54,723 nt of DNA from Helicobacter sp. (GTDB taxonomy: Bacteria > Campylobacterota > Campylobacteria > Campylobacterales > Helicobacteraceae), in NCBI RefSeq assembly GCF_014799995.1, contig NZ_JAAVGY010000004.1:1-54723 (forward strand), in the 5' to 3' direction. Below the pieces are notes generated by a model. The model saw only the letters and a program-made list of their open reading frames with translations. It made no database searches and was not told the origin of the DNA. Of this stretch, positions 1-8,341 are shown in pieces (the stretch's first letter is position 1; the number at the start of each line of letters is the position of its first letter). The position numbers and the translations under genes are program-made.

Positions 1-719
1 AAGATGAGCACGCATTTTGTTTGGCATTGTGCATTGATTTGTTCGCACCATTCTAGCAACTCTTGCGCAATCTTTAAATCATAGATTGGTTGTGTGAAAA
101 GAGCTTGCGCGCCATTTTGTATTTTTTCTTGCATTTTGTTATAGAGATTTTCTTTTTTGTTTGCATAAGAATTTAAGACGCAAAAGGGATAAATGGGCTT
201 AGAATTTCCTTTGAGGATTTCACCATTGATGTCTTTTTGCTGGTTAAGTGCATAAATAATCTTAAGTAGCAAGAGACTATTTCCTTCAAAAACCCCTTTG
301 GCTTGTGGCTGATTTCCGTGCCTTAAAGGGTCTCCCGTTAATGCCAAGACTAAACGCAAATCAAGACTATTCATTCCAAGAAGTTCGCTTTGCAAGGCAA
401 GCGTATTTTTGTCTCGCATAGAAATTGTTGTAATGCTTGGGATTCCAAAGGTATTTTGGAGTTTTAAACTTGCTAGAATCGCACTATGCTTGAGCTTACC
501 TAGAGGGGAATCCGTGCAGACAAATGCGTCTAGTTTGTCAAGTAAATGTCCTCTTTGGAGTTTGTCAAAGAAAGGTTCAAGGTCAAAACTATTAGGGGCA
601 GAAAATTCATAAGTAAAGCAGGGATTCCCTGTTGCGAGTTTGTTGATGAATGCTTCTATTTGTGTGCTTTGTAGAGAACGATTCGTGCGTCCATTTTCTG
701 ATGTTTTGGGTGTTTCCAT
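1..719 (-). CDS. metF: MetF-like methylenetetrahydrofolate reductase, partial (3' end outside window)
   Basis: The reading frame is open from the start to the window edge. An early YEFSAP segment matches the place of the EFFPP strand of the MTHFR TIM barrel. Later come the FAD-site-like motif ALTGDP and a TQPIYD segment, both typical of MetF. The enzyme would reduce 5,10-methylene-THF to 5-methyl-THF for methionine synthesis in the cytoplasm. I chose the ATG at 719 because GGAAA lies seven bases before it; an in-frame ATG at 731 lacks a ribosome site. The sequence is divergent and the C-terminal part is missing, so a MetF paralogue is possible. Confidence 0.72.
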   Translation of the reverse strand, partial: METPKTSENGRTNRSLQSTQIEAFINKLATGNPCFTYEFSAPNSFDLEPFFDKLQRGHLLDKLDAFVCTDSPLGKLKHSAILASLKLQNTFGIPSITTISMRDKNTLALQSELLGMNSLDLRLVLALTGDPLRHGNQPQAKGVFEGNSLLLLKIIYALNQQKDINGEILKGNSKPIYPFCVLNSYANKKENLYNKMQEKIQNGAQALFTQPIYDLKIAQELLEWCEQINAQCQTKCVLI

Positions 720-759
720 AAAGATTTCCATTGATAATAGTTGATAAATTTCAGAAAGG

Positions 760-765
760 ATTTTA
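760..765 (-). promoter_or_regulatory. Predicted -10 element (TAAAAT) for the metF-like gene
   Basis: GATAAAAT on the minus strand lies about 40 bases before the metF-like start. It fits the AT-rich, -10-dominated promoters of Helicobacter sigma-80. No clear -35 hexamer is visible. Confidence 0.4.
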
Positions 766-843
766 TCAAAAATTCATAAATACAAGTTGAATTTATAATT
801 TATTTCATTTGGGAGATTCCAACTTATTCATTGCAATGAGAAT

Positions 844-1689
844 TTATAGATTATCCTTAAAAATAAATTCTTTTGGTGGAGGACACATTAAATCGTATCC
901 CAAAAGCGCAATGGATTGGGCGTGTAGCAAAATCCTAGAGCTTGGTTTCGCCCCATAGAGTGTATCGCCTACAATAGGGTGCTTAATGTGTGCTAAATGC
1001 ACACGAATTTGATGTGTTTTGCCTGTTTTAATTTCTACTTCTAATTTTGTTTTTTTGCCTGAAATCTCTAGGGGACGGAGATGTGTAATAGCCGTTTGCC
1101 CCTCGCCATTTTTGCCAATGGTAACTTTAGCGAATCTGCCCTTTTTGATGAGCAGGGGCGCAGTGATTTCCTGTTCCTCTTCTATGATACCCTCTACAAT
1201 GGCAACGTAATGCTTCTTGACTTGCATTTGCCTAAAAGCCTCTTTTGCTTTGAGATGAAATGCACTTTGGTCTTTTACTAATAATAAGATTCCGCTTGTT
1301 TCTTTATCTAACCTGTGAAGTAAAACCCATTCGGGATAAGATTTTGCAATTTCTTCACTTGTGAGAAATGCAGGTTTTGCAAGGGCTAAAATTTGCGAAT
1401 CTCTGAAGATTTCAGTAATGCGACTTGGGGTTTGAATATGGAATTTTGTTTGCGGAGACAGAAGCGCGCGTGCGATTTGTAGTTTTTTGCCATTAATGCT
1501 AACTAATCCCCTATCAATAAGGCTTTTAGCTTCATTATGGGAGAGATTTTCTTGCAGGCTTAAGAGTTTATAGGCTTTTTGTGCGTTTTTTGGAATCCTA
1601 GATACTTCGTTTGTGTCATTGGAGGATTTGTTAGTATCAAAACGATGTTTGATTTTTTGGGATTTTTTTGGTGATGTTTGATGTTTCAT
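844..1689 (-). CDS. RluA/RsuA-type RNA pseudouridine synthase
   Basis: This 281-residue protein should isomerise uridine to pseudouridine in rRNA. A basic N-terminus is followed by an S4 RNA-binding domain (about 37-75), then a catalytic domain with the motif HRLDKETSG, whose Asp is near 128. A later GKTHQIRVH segment is the usual RluA signature. It lies 11 bases after waaA in the same direction, matching the H. pylori HP0956-HP0957 order. The rRNA target cannot be told from sequence. Confidence 0.9.
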   Translation of the reverse strand: MKHQTSPKKSQKIKHRFDTNKSSNDTNEVSRIPKNAQKAYKLLSLQENLSHNEAKSLIDRGLVSINGKKLQIARALLSPQTKFHIQTPSRITEIFRDSQILALAKPAFLTSEEIAKSYPEWVLLHRLDKETSGILLLVKDQSAFHLKAKEAFRQMQVKKHYVAIVEGIIEEEQEITAPLLIKKGRFAKVTIGKNGEGQTAITHLRPLEISGKKTKLEVEIKTGKTHQIRVHLAHIKHPIVGDTLYGAKPSSRILLHAQSIALLGYDLMCPPPKEFIFKDNL

Positions 1690-1700
1690 TAAACCAATCC

Positions 1701-2954
1701 TTAATTTACGCGAATTGCTTGAATGATTTGTTCAAGATTTAGCTTTTTGGTAATTTTTGCATTTTTTAGAATCTCACGTTTTTGCAAGACTTGTGGCAGG
1801 TTTTGAATCTTGCATAAAGTATAGTTTTGTATGCTTGCAAAAAGTGCTTTTTGATTGAAAATATCCTCTCCGCTAATGAGTTTAGTGCGGAAAAATGCAG
1901 GCTCTATTGGATTGTGCCCCCCAATGTCCTTTAAGAAGCTCCCGCCCAAGATGACACCTTGCGCAATTTTGTAGAGATTATTAAGCTCTCCCAAAGAATC
2001 CAATAAAATAAAAGGTGCATTCAGGGCATTTTGCACTCCGACTTCGGAAGTTTTGACTAAACAAGGGAGGAAGTGAGAGGCTAAGATTTGATTTAATTGA
2101 GTTTCCACTTCTAAAAAACGTTCGGGGTGGCGAGGGGCAAATAAAAAACGTGGCATTAATTGCAAAGCCTCTTGCATAGAATCGTAATCCTCTAAAAACG
2201 CTTTTATAATGGCTTCTAAAATCAAGACTTCTTCGCTTTTGTGGTGTTTGTAGTGTGTGCTAGCAACCACCCACAAAGATTGCTTTGGACTAGTATAATG
2301 GGCATTAGTTTGTGGAATTTCAGCTAATTTGAGATTCCCTAGAATGCTAATGTTTTGAGCTCCTAATGCTGCAAGTCGTGCGGCATCAGAAGAAGTTTGA
2401 CAGAAAATTTGCTCTATCAAGCTAAAAAGTCTGCAATAAAAGAAGCGAAATCTTTTATAACGTGGGAAGGAGTGTTGAGAGATTCTCGCATTAATGAGCA
2501 GAGTCTTAGCCCCTTTACTCTTGGCGCAAACTAAAGGCATAAGCCAAAGTTCGGCTTCCACTAATGTAAGGCTTGCAAGGGAGTGATTGTGTAGCCAAAA
2601 AGGAAGCAGGGTTTCAAAAGGCAAATAACGCACAATGCAATTTGGGTAAAGCTTGCAAGCAAGCTCGAAACCCGTTTGCGTTGTCGTTGTAAGTAAAATT
2701 CTCTCCTCATTGGAGAGCTGTTGCGCAAGAGAATCTATGACGCTTTGTAGGGATTTGACTTCTCCAAAGGAACAAGCGTGTAGCCAATGGAGTTTGAATC
2801 CCATAGCTTCTTGAGGCAGGGAGTTAGGGATAAAGAAACGTTTTTTGAGGGAGAAACGATATTTTGATTTGAAACTTAAAAAATAGAGAAAAGGCATAGC
2901 GCAAAAATGCGCCACCCAAAGCACAAGATAATAAATGCCGACAAAACATTTCAT
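1701..2954 (-). CDS. waaA: 3-deoxy-D-manno-octulosonic acid (Kdo) transferase
   Basis: WaaA/KdtA adds Kdo from CMP-Kdo to the lipid A precursor at the inner membrane, the first step of LPS core assembly. The 417 residues have the family layout: an N-terminal membrane anchor (about 6-27), the GT-30 donor-independent N-lobe with HACSFGE (catalytic Glu near 65), and a C-lobe with GGSF and GGHNPIEP. It follows flgZ closely and precedes the pseudouridine synthase, as in H. pylori. Confidence 0.95.
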   Translation of the reverse strand: MKCFVGIYYLVLWVAHFCAMPFLYFLSFKSKYRFSLKKRFFIPNSLPQEAMGFKLHWLHACSFGEVKSLQSVIDSLAQQLSNEERILLTTTTQTGFELACKLYPNCIVRYLPFETLLPFWLHNHSLASLTLVEAELWLMPLVCAKSKGAKTLLINARISQHSFPRYKRFRFFYCRLFSLIEQIFCQTSSDAARLAALGAQNISILGNLKLAEIPQTNAHYTSPKQSLWVVASTHYKHHKSEEVLILEAIIKAFLEDYDSMQEALQLMPRFLFAPRHPERFLEVETQLNQILASHFLPCLVKTSEVGVQNALNAPFILLDSLGELNNLYKIAQGVILGGSFLKDIGGHNPIEPAFFRTKLISGEDIFNQKALFASIQNYTLCKIQNLPQVLQKREILKNAKITKKLNLEQIIQAIRVN

Positions 2955-2960
2955 TCTAAA

Positions 2961-3674
2961 CTATGAATTTTCTTCTTGGAAATAAAGGATTCTACCGCAG
3001 TGCGGGCATGTAATAATATCATCAGAGCGGATAACATCAGAGTAAATTTTGTCATTAATGCGAATAAAGCAACCCCCACAAGCTTGACGCGTAACAGGCA
3101 CAACGCTTGTATTTTTTGCCCATTTGCGAATTTTTTCATAAAAGGAGATGATTTTTTGGTCCATTTTGCTCACAAGCTCTTCTTTTTGGGTAAAGACAAC
3201 TTTTTGTTCTTCTTTGACTTTTTGGACTTCTACTTCTACTTTTTGTGCGACTTCTTTTTTCTCATCTTGCAAGGCATTAATTTTTTCTTTCAAGGAGTTA
3301 ATGGAATCTTTTTTAGAATCTATCAGTGCGTTTAAGCGAGCAATTTCTTCATTAGCAAAAGTAATTTGCTCTTTGGCGAGTTCTTCTTCTAGGCTCAATG
3401 CTTTGCTTTCTTTTTCTGTTCTGATGAGTTTTGTTTTGTTGGAAATTTCTTCTAATTTTAACGATAAATCCTCCAAGTGATTTTCATTTTTTTGGATAGA
3501 AAGCGAAATGTCTCGCGCAGCACCCTCAAGCTCTTCTACTTCACGATTGAGAGAATCCTCTTCCTCTTCAATCCGATTGAGTTCCTTTTTGACTTCCTTG
3601 ATACGAGGCTCAAAAGAATCAATTTCTTTATCAAGATTTGCAATTTCAATTAATTGGCTTAAATGCTTATTCAT
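2961..3674 (-). CDS. flgZ: Coiled-coil zinc-ribbon protein of the HP0958/FlgZ family
   Basis: The 237-residue protein is a long charged coiled coil (about 10-185) ending in a C4 zinc ribbon with C199-x2-C202 and C223-x2-C226. The H. pylori homologue HP0958 stabilises RpoN and affects flaA mRNA, so it is needed for flagella. I start at the ATG at 3674, which has GGAG six bases upstream; a TTG four codons earlier is a poorer choice. Position between a Nif3-like gene and waaA matches HP0957-HP0959. Confidence 0.9.
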   Translation of the reverse strand: MNKHLSQLIEIANLDKEIDSFEPRIKEVKKELNRIEEEEDSLNREVEELEGAARDISLSIQKNENHLEDLSLKLEEISNKTKLIRTEKESKALSLEEELAKEQITFANEEIARLNALIDSKKDSINSLKEKINALQDEKKEVAQKVEVEVQKVKEEQKVVFTQKEELVSKMDQKIISFYEKIRKWAKNTSVVPVTRQACGGCFIRINDKIYSDVIRSDDIITCPHCGRILYFQEENS

Positions 3675-3698
3675 ACATAGCTCCAAAGATTAAGATAT

Positions 3699-4481
3699 TT
3701 AGACAAAATTAAAGGGATTTTGTGAATCTAAAATTATAGCTTTATAGCCTTGATTTGTCAAAAAAGGCAAGAGAATCTCACCGAAGTAATGTTCTAATTC
3801 GTAATGTCCGCAGTCAATGATATGGAGATTGCGCGCTATGGCTTCCATTGCTTCGTGATACTTCACATCACCTGTAATTAGGCAATCTACATTTTCAAGA
3901 TGACGCACAAACCCCCCACCGCTTCCGGTAATGAGTGCAATGTTTTGACAATGTTGGTTAGGAGATGGAGTAATTTTGAGCTGCTTTAGGGCAAAACTTT
4001 CTTTAATATGCGCACAAAGGGATTCTAAAGTACCATTCCATTGGAAATGGACAACAAAATCGTTTTGTTCAAAGTCTGCAATTTTTAGAATCCTCTGCGC
4101 GACATATTTGCCCAAATGGGTTTTGTCAAAGTTCGTGTGCATAGCAATTAATTGGATATTTTTTGCCATTGCTATTTGCAGCAATTTCGCGGGATAATGT
4201 TCAAAAATTAGTGTTTTGAGCGGGCTAAAAATCAAAGGGTGGTGTGTAATGAGCAAGGAATCTTTCTCCATTTTCTCTAGGATTTTGCAAGTTACTTCTA
4301 GGCTTAGATAAATTGTTTTGAAATAGTGATTAGGTGAGCCTAGAAGCAAGCCTGAATTATCCCACGATTCTTGCAATTCAAAGGGGCTTAGAGTGTCTAA
4401 AAAGCTTAGAATCGTAGCAACTTTATGGTTTTGCGATTCCATATTAGAATCTTGTGAGGGTTTAGAGATTTTGTTTTGCAT
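3699..4481 (-). CDS. Nif3-like dinuclear metal centre protein (DUF34)
   Basis: It is a Nif3/YbgI family protein, homologous to HP0959 by position. A TLSPFELQESWDNSG segment near the N-terminus, ITHHPLIF and a C-terminal GHYELEH supply the metal-binding His, Asp and Glu residues of the family. Members bind two metal ions; suggested roles include GTP cyclohydrolase-like activity, but none is settled. The frame overlaps glyQ by 20 bases. An internal ATG at 4439 is an alternative start that aligns better with the conserved region; neither start has a strong ribosome site. Confidence 0.88.
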   Translation of the reverse strand: MQNKISKPSQDSNMESQNHKVATILSFLDTLSPFELQESWDNSGLLLGSPNHYFKTIYLSLEVTCKILEKMEKDSLLITHHPLIFSPLKTLIFEHYPAKLLQIAMAKNIQLIAMHTNFDKTHLGKYVAQRILKIADFEQNDFVVHFQWNGTLESLCAHIKESFALKQLKITPSPNQHCQNIALITGSGGGFVRHLENVDCLITGDVKYHEAMEAIARNLHIIDCGHYELEHYFGEILLPFLTNQGYKAIILDSQNPFNFV

Positions 4482-5346
4482 ACTCTAATCGCTCTTGACG
4501 CATAGGTTCTTGCTCTTTATATAAGGTAGCGCAAGCTTTGGAGAGTTCGCGGATTTTTAAAATGTAATTTTGACGCTCCGTTGCGGAGATAGCTTTTCTA
4601 GCGTCTAGCACATTAAATAAATGGCTTGCAAGCATTGCGCAATCATAAGCTGGTAGAGGTAAGCCTGCCTTTAAGGCTTGGTGTCCTTCAGTTTGCATTT
4701 TGGCAAAAAATTCAAACAGCATTGCGGTATCGGCAACTTCAAAATTGTATTTTGAAAATTCATATTCTCCCTCTAAATGCACATCTGCATAGGTGTAATG
4801 CTCATTCCATTGGATAGCGAAAACATTTTCTACGCCTTGTAAATACATTGCCAATCTTTCTGTTCCATAAGTGATTTCAACTGCCACAGGGTCGCAAGGA
4901 ATCCCTCCAACTTGTTGGAAATAAGTGAATTGCGTTACTTCCATACCATCTAGCCAAACTTCCCAACCCAAGCCCCAAGCCCCAAGTGTTGGAGATTCCC
5001 AATTATCTTCAACGAATCGGACATCGTGTTCTTTTAGATTTAGTCCCAAGTATTCTAAACTCTTTAAGTATAACTCTTGAATATTGCTTGGGCTAGGTTT
5101 AATTAAGACTTGAAATTGATAATAACTCCCTAAACGATTCGGATTTTCTCCATAGCGTCCGTCTGTTGGGCGGCGAGAAGGTGCAACATAAGCCACACTC
5201 CAGGGCTTGGAATCCAAACTTCTAAGCATTGTAGCGGGGTGAAAAGTGCCCGCACCCGCTGGAATATCATAAGGCTGGATAATGAGACAATTCTGCTCAC
5301 GCCAAAATTGTTGCAGTTTTAAAAGTAAATCAGAAAAATACAGCAT
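4462..5346 (-). CDS. glyQ: Glycyl-tRNA synthetase alpha subunit
   Basis: GlyQ forms the alpha2beta2 glycyl-tRNA synthetase with GlyS, which is not in this window. The 294 residues match the usual length. Family landmarks include the FWREQNC start region, YQFQVLIKPSP and an EVWLDGMEVTQFTYFQQ stretch. A GGAATC ribosome site precedes the ATG. It begins ten bases after thrC in the same direction. Confidence 0.97.
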   Translation of the reverse strand: MLYFSDLLLKLQQFWREQNCLIIQPYDIPAGAGTFHPATMLRSLDSKPWSVAYVAPSRRPTDGRYGENPNRLGSYYQFQVLIKPSPSNIQELYLKSLEYLGLNLKEHDVRFVEDNWESPTLGAWGLGWEVWLDGMEVTQFTYFQQVGGIPCDPVAVEITYGTERLAMYLQGVENVFAIQWNEHYTYADVHLEGEYEFSKYNFEVADTAMLFEFFAKMQTEGHQALKAGLPLPAYDCAMLASHLFNVLDARKAISATERQNYILKIRELSKACATLYKEQEPMRQERLEYAKQNL

Positions 5347-5355
5347 AAAGATTCC

Positions 5356-6825
5356 TTATAACCACTCTAAAATTTTTTGACCTAAATCTTCTTTATCAAA
5401 GACTTGATTATGAATTTCTGGCTGATTAAAGAGTGAGAAAATTTGCTTTGGAATCACGGTTTTGTAGGTTTTAGAGATTTGCTCTAACGCTTCTTTGTCT
5501 CCTAAATCTCCTAAACCAAGTGCTTTAGCCAAAGTAGGAGCAAATTTCGTCCATTCCGCAGTGGAGCAAAGCACGCAAGGGGTGTTAGGGAATTTGGCTT
5601 TGATTTCCTCAAAGGCTTTGAATCCGCAAGCCGTATGCGGGTCTAGGATATATCCTTTTTGTGCATAAGATTTGATGATATTAAGACAATAATCGTCATC
5701 GCAACTTGTCGCACTAAAATACATTTGAACCCAAGCAAGCTCTTCTTTGGTTAGGCTATATTGCTTTGTTTGTTCAAGGGATTCCATTAGCTCTCTTGTA
5801 CGTTGTGCGTCAAACAAAGAAAATAGCACGCGCTCAATATTGGAGCTCTTTAAAATATCCATTGCGGGCGAGTAGGTTTTTTGCAAGGTTTTTTCGGAAA
5901 TATCATAGACGCCTGTATTGATAAATTCTGTCAAAACATTGTTGGCATTAGAAGCAATCCAAATGCGCTCAATGGGGAATCCCATAAGTTTAGCATAAAA
6001 TGCTCCTAAGGCATTACCGAAATTGCCACTTGGCACGATGATATGGATTTTGCGATGATGATTGATTTTAAAGATTTTCAAACTTGCGTAAGCGTGGTAG
6101 AGAATCTGGAATGCGATTCTACCGAAATTCACACTATTTGCCGCACTTAAGCAAATGTTTTTGGATTTTAAAATCGCATTGAATTTTGGGTCTTTCAAGA
6201 GGCTTTTTAGTAAGGCTTGCGCATCGTCAAAATCTCCCTTAATGCCAAAGACTTCAATATTATTCGCATTCATCGTTGTCATTTGCAGACGTTGGACATC
6301 ACTTGTGCCACCTTCTGGATAAATACAAACGACTTTGATATGGGGTTTATTGGCAAAGCTTTGAAGTGTTGCAGGTCCTGTATCACCGCTTGTAGCGACT
6401 AAAATCAGATAATCTGTTTCTTTTTTGGATTCTCTTAAAAATCCACTAAACAAAGTGCCAAAAGGTTGTAATGCCATATCTTTAAAGGCACGCGTAGGTC
6501 CGCAATAAAGCTTTTGCACATTAAGATAAGGGTGGATAGAATAAAGAGGTGCGGGAGTTGTCGGGTCGTCAAAATTTTGGTAGAGTTTTAATGCTTCTTC
6601 TAATAGCTCTTTATGCACATTTAAACCCCACTGATGAAAAATCTCTTGGGCTAATTCCACATAATCTAGTTGGCTAAACTCTTTGATGGTATCATCATCA
6701 AATTTTGGCAGTTTTTTCGCTGCCCAAAGCCCCCCGAATGCTGCATTGGGATTTAAAACCACATCTTTAAAGGTTAAAGCAGTGTCCTGTCCCCCACGAG
6801 TGCCGATAAAATGTTGTGTATGCAC
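5356..6825 (-). CDS. thrC: Threonine synthase
   Basis: ThrC converts O-phosphohomoserine to threonine with PLP. The 489-residue length fits the long form found in proteobacteria and yeast. The PLP lysine lies in GPTRAFKDMALQPFG (K115), followed by VATSGDTGPA and PSGNFGNALGAF phosphate-binding loops. The start is GTG at 6825 with AAAGGA six bases upstream. The gene lies between flgH and glyQ; the three may share a transcript. Confidence 0.96.
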   Translation of the reverse strand: MHTQHFIGTRGGQDTALTFKDVVLNPNAAFGGLWAAKKLPKFDDDTIKEFSQLDYVELAQEIFHQWGLNVHKELLEEALKLYQNFDDPTTPAPLYSIHPYLNVQKLYCGPTRAFKDMALQPFGTLFSGFLRESKKETDYLILVATSGDTGPATLQSFANKPHIKVVCIYPEGGTSDVQRLQMTTMNANNIEVFGIKGDFDDAQALLKSLLKDPKFNAILKSKNICLSAANSVNFGRIAFQILYHAYASLKIFKINHHRKIHIIVPSGNFGNALGAFYAKLMGFPIERIWIASNANNVLTEFINTGVYDISEKTLQKTYSPAMDILKSSNIERVLFSLFDAQRTRELMESLEQTKQYSLTKEELAWVQMYFSATSCDDDYCLNIIKSYAQKGYILDPHTACGFKAFEEIKAKFPNTPCVLCSTAEWTKFAPTLAKALGLGDLGDKEALEQISKTYKTVIPKQIFSLFNQPEIHNQVFDKEDLGQKILEWL

Positions 6826-6880
6826 GCAAATCCTTTCTAAATAAATTTGCGTATTTTATCAAAAGGAAGCCAAATTTTAT

Positions 6881-7618
6881 TTAAAAGGGCCAAACAGATT
6901 CAATAAGTTTTGTTCCCCAACCTTTTTCTGTGCTTCTTTTTAATTCTCCTTGTGTGTCATACATAATTTTAGCGTCCGCAATATATTGGGATTCTATGGT
7001 GTTATTGCGCGCAATATCTGTGGGGCGCACGACACCGCTTAGATGAATGATTTGTTTTTCACCATTAATGAGCACTTCGCGACTTCCTTCAATGAAGTAA
7101 TTTCCATTTTGCATTACTTTAATAATACGCGCTGCAATCGTTGTAGAGAAAGTTTCTTGACGATTCTGTGAGCCATTGCCTTGATAGGTTGAGGTGTTAT
7201 TGCCACTCGTGATTCCAAATGCTGTAAGATTGCTTAATTTGCCTGTGAGTTTCGCAATGCTTTCGCTAGGACCTCCAAAGGTAATTCCCGGACCTGTGAG
7301 ATTAGAGTTTGAAGTCTCGTTAAGATTCTTGTTTGCAGTAGAGCTTGCCTGCGCTGTTTGGTTAATAATGACGGTTACTAAATCATTGAGTTGCATTGCA
7401 CGGCGGTCAGAAAAGAGCAGATTATCTCCTTGCCCAAAAATACTTCCGGGGTTGCCGAAGTTATCCTCATCTTCTTTGGGAGGTAGTTCTTCTACATAGG
7501 CTGGTGGGCGAAAAGAAATCTGTGGGTCTGTTGTCGCACAACCACTGAAATAAATCCCTAGTGCAAGAGGGGATACAAGGGCTAGCGTGGATTTTAGAAA
7601 GACACTTTTAAGTTTCAT
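6881..7618 (-). CDS. flgH: Flagellar L-ring protein FlgH (lipoprotein)
   Basis: FlgH builds the outer-membrane L-ring bushing around the flagellar rod. The 245-residue protein has a signal peptide with lipobox FSGC (C27), then a conserved core with LFSDRRAMQLNDLVTV, a Ser/Thr/Asn-rich loop, and a C-terminal SGVVRPTDI segment. It is divergent from the yqeY-like gene and only 79 bases from it, so their promoters must overlap. No RpoN or FliA promoter consensus is clear. Confidence 0.96.
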   Translation of the reverse strand: MKLKSVFLKSTLALVSPLALGIYFSGCATTDPQISFRPPAYVEELPPKEDEDNFGNPGSIFGQGDNLLFSDRRAMQLNDLVTVIINQTAQASSTANKNLNETSNSNLTGPGITFGGPSESIAKLTGKLSNLTAFGITSGNNTSTYQGNGSQNRQETFSTTIAARIIKVMQNGNYFIEGSREVLINGEKQIIHLSGVVRPTDIARNNTIESQYIADAKIMYDTQGELKRSTEKGWGTKLIESVWPF

Positions 7619-7643
7619 AGCATTTCCTTATGTCAATTTTAGG

Positions 7644-7649
7644 TATAAT
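7644..7649 (+). promoter_or_regulatory. Predicted -10 element (TATAAT) for the yqeY-like gene
   Basis: A perfect TATAAT stands 48 bases before the yqeY-like ATG, preceded by a T-rich stretch. It sits in the short divergent gap to flgH. Confidence 0.55.
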
Positions 7650-7697
7650 CCTAAATTTTTATAGAGCTAAGCAAAGCTCATTCCAAAATAAAGGATT

Positions 7698-8150
7698 ATG
7701 ATGTCAAGTGCTATCAAAGAGAGAATCTTAAATGATATTAAGAGTGCGATGAAAGAGAATCACAAGGAAAAGCGGGACGCGTTAAGAATGTTGAGCAGTG
7801 CGTTAAAGCAAATTGAAGTAGATGAACGCAAAGTGTTAGAAGATGAAGATGTTATTGCGATTCTTAAAAAAGCCTATAAACAACGTTCTGAAGCGGCAGA
7901 AGCCTACAAAAAAGCTGGACGAGAAGACCTCTATCAAAAAGAAGATTTTGAAATGCAAGTGATTATGGAATATTTGCCAAAACAATTAAATGACGAAGAT
8001 TTAAAGAGCGCGCTAGAAAAAATCTTGAGCGAATTAGGGACAAAATCCAAAAAGGATATGGGGAAAATTATGGGAGTAGCAAGTAAAGCATTGGGAGATG
8101 TCGCAAATGGCAAACGTATCAGTGAGGCACTTAAAAATATGTTGGAATAG
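7698..8150 (+). CDS. GatB/YqeY domain-containing protein
   Basis: The 150-residue protein has the YqeY helical fold: an N-terminal IKEAMKEN-like helix region, the motif ALRMLSSALKQ, then MEYLPKQL and a C-terminal KDMGKIMG segment. This domain resembles the tail domain of GatB, which contacts tRNA; the free-standing protein has no firm role. Two consecutive ATGs (7698 and 7701) both lie near AAAGGA, so the start is uncertain by one codon. Confidence 0.92.
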   Translation: MMSSAIKERILNDIKSAMKENHKEKRDALRMLSSALKQIEVDERKVLEDEDVIAILKKAYKQRSEAAEAYKKAGREDLYQKEDFEMQVIMEYLPKQLNDEDLKSALEKILSELGTKSKKDMGKIMGVASKALGDVANGKRISEALKNMLE

Positions 8151-8302
8151 AATCGCAAGATAAAAATCATTTATTAGGAAGTGAGCAATTTGTATTCTTT
8201 ATAGAATCTTAAATTGACACTAAATCATTAATGCGATTCCAACGCGGCATAAAATTAAAGTTTAGAAATTGAATGTAAAGTTGATTTTTCTAGTTTTTTT
8301 GA

Positions 8303-8308
8303 TAAAAT
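8303..8308 (+). promoter_or_regulatory. Predicted -10 element (TAAAAT) for the PiT gene
   Basis: GATAAAAT follows a run of T and lies 34 bases before the transporter ATG. There is no convincing -35. Confidence 0.4.
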
Positions 8309-8341
8309 ATAAATAAATCTTAAAAAAAGAGGGAGAGATTG

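Noticed and set aside
2951..3139. 62-residue frame overlapping flgZ
   Set aside because: It lies wholly within flgZ in another frame and has no start signal.
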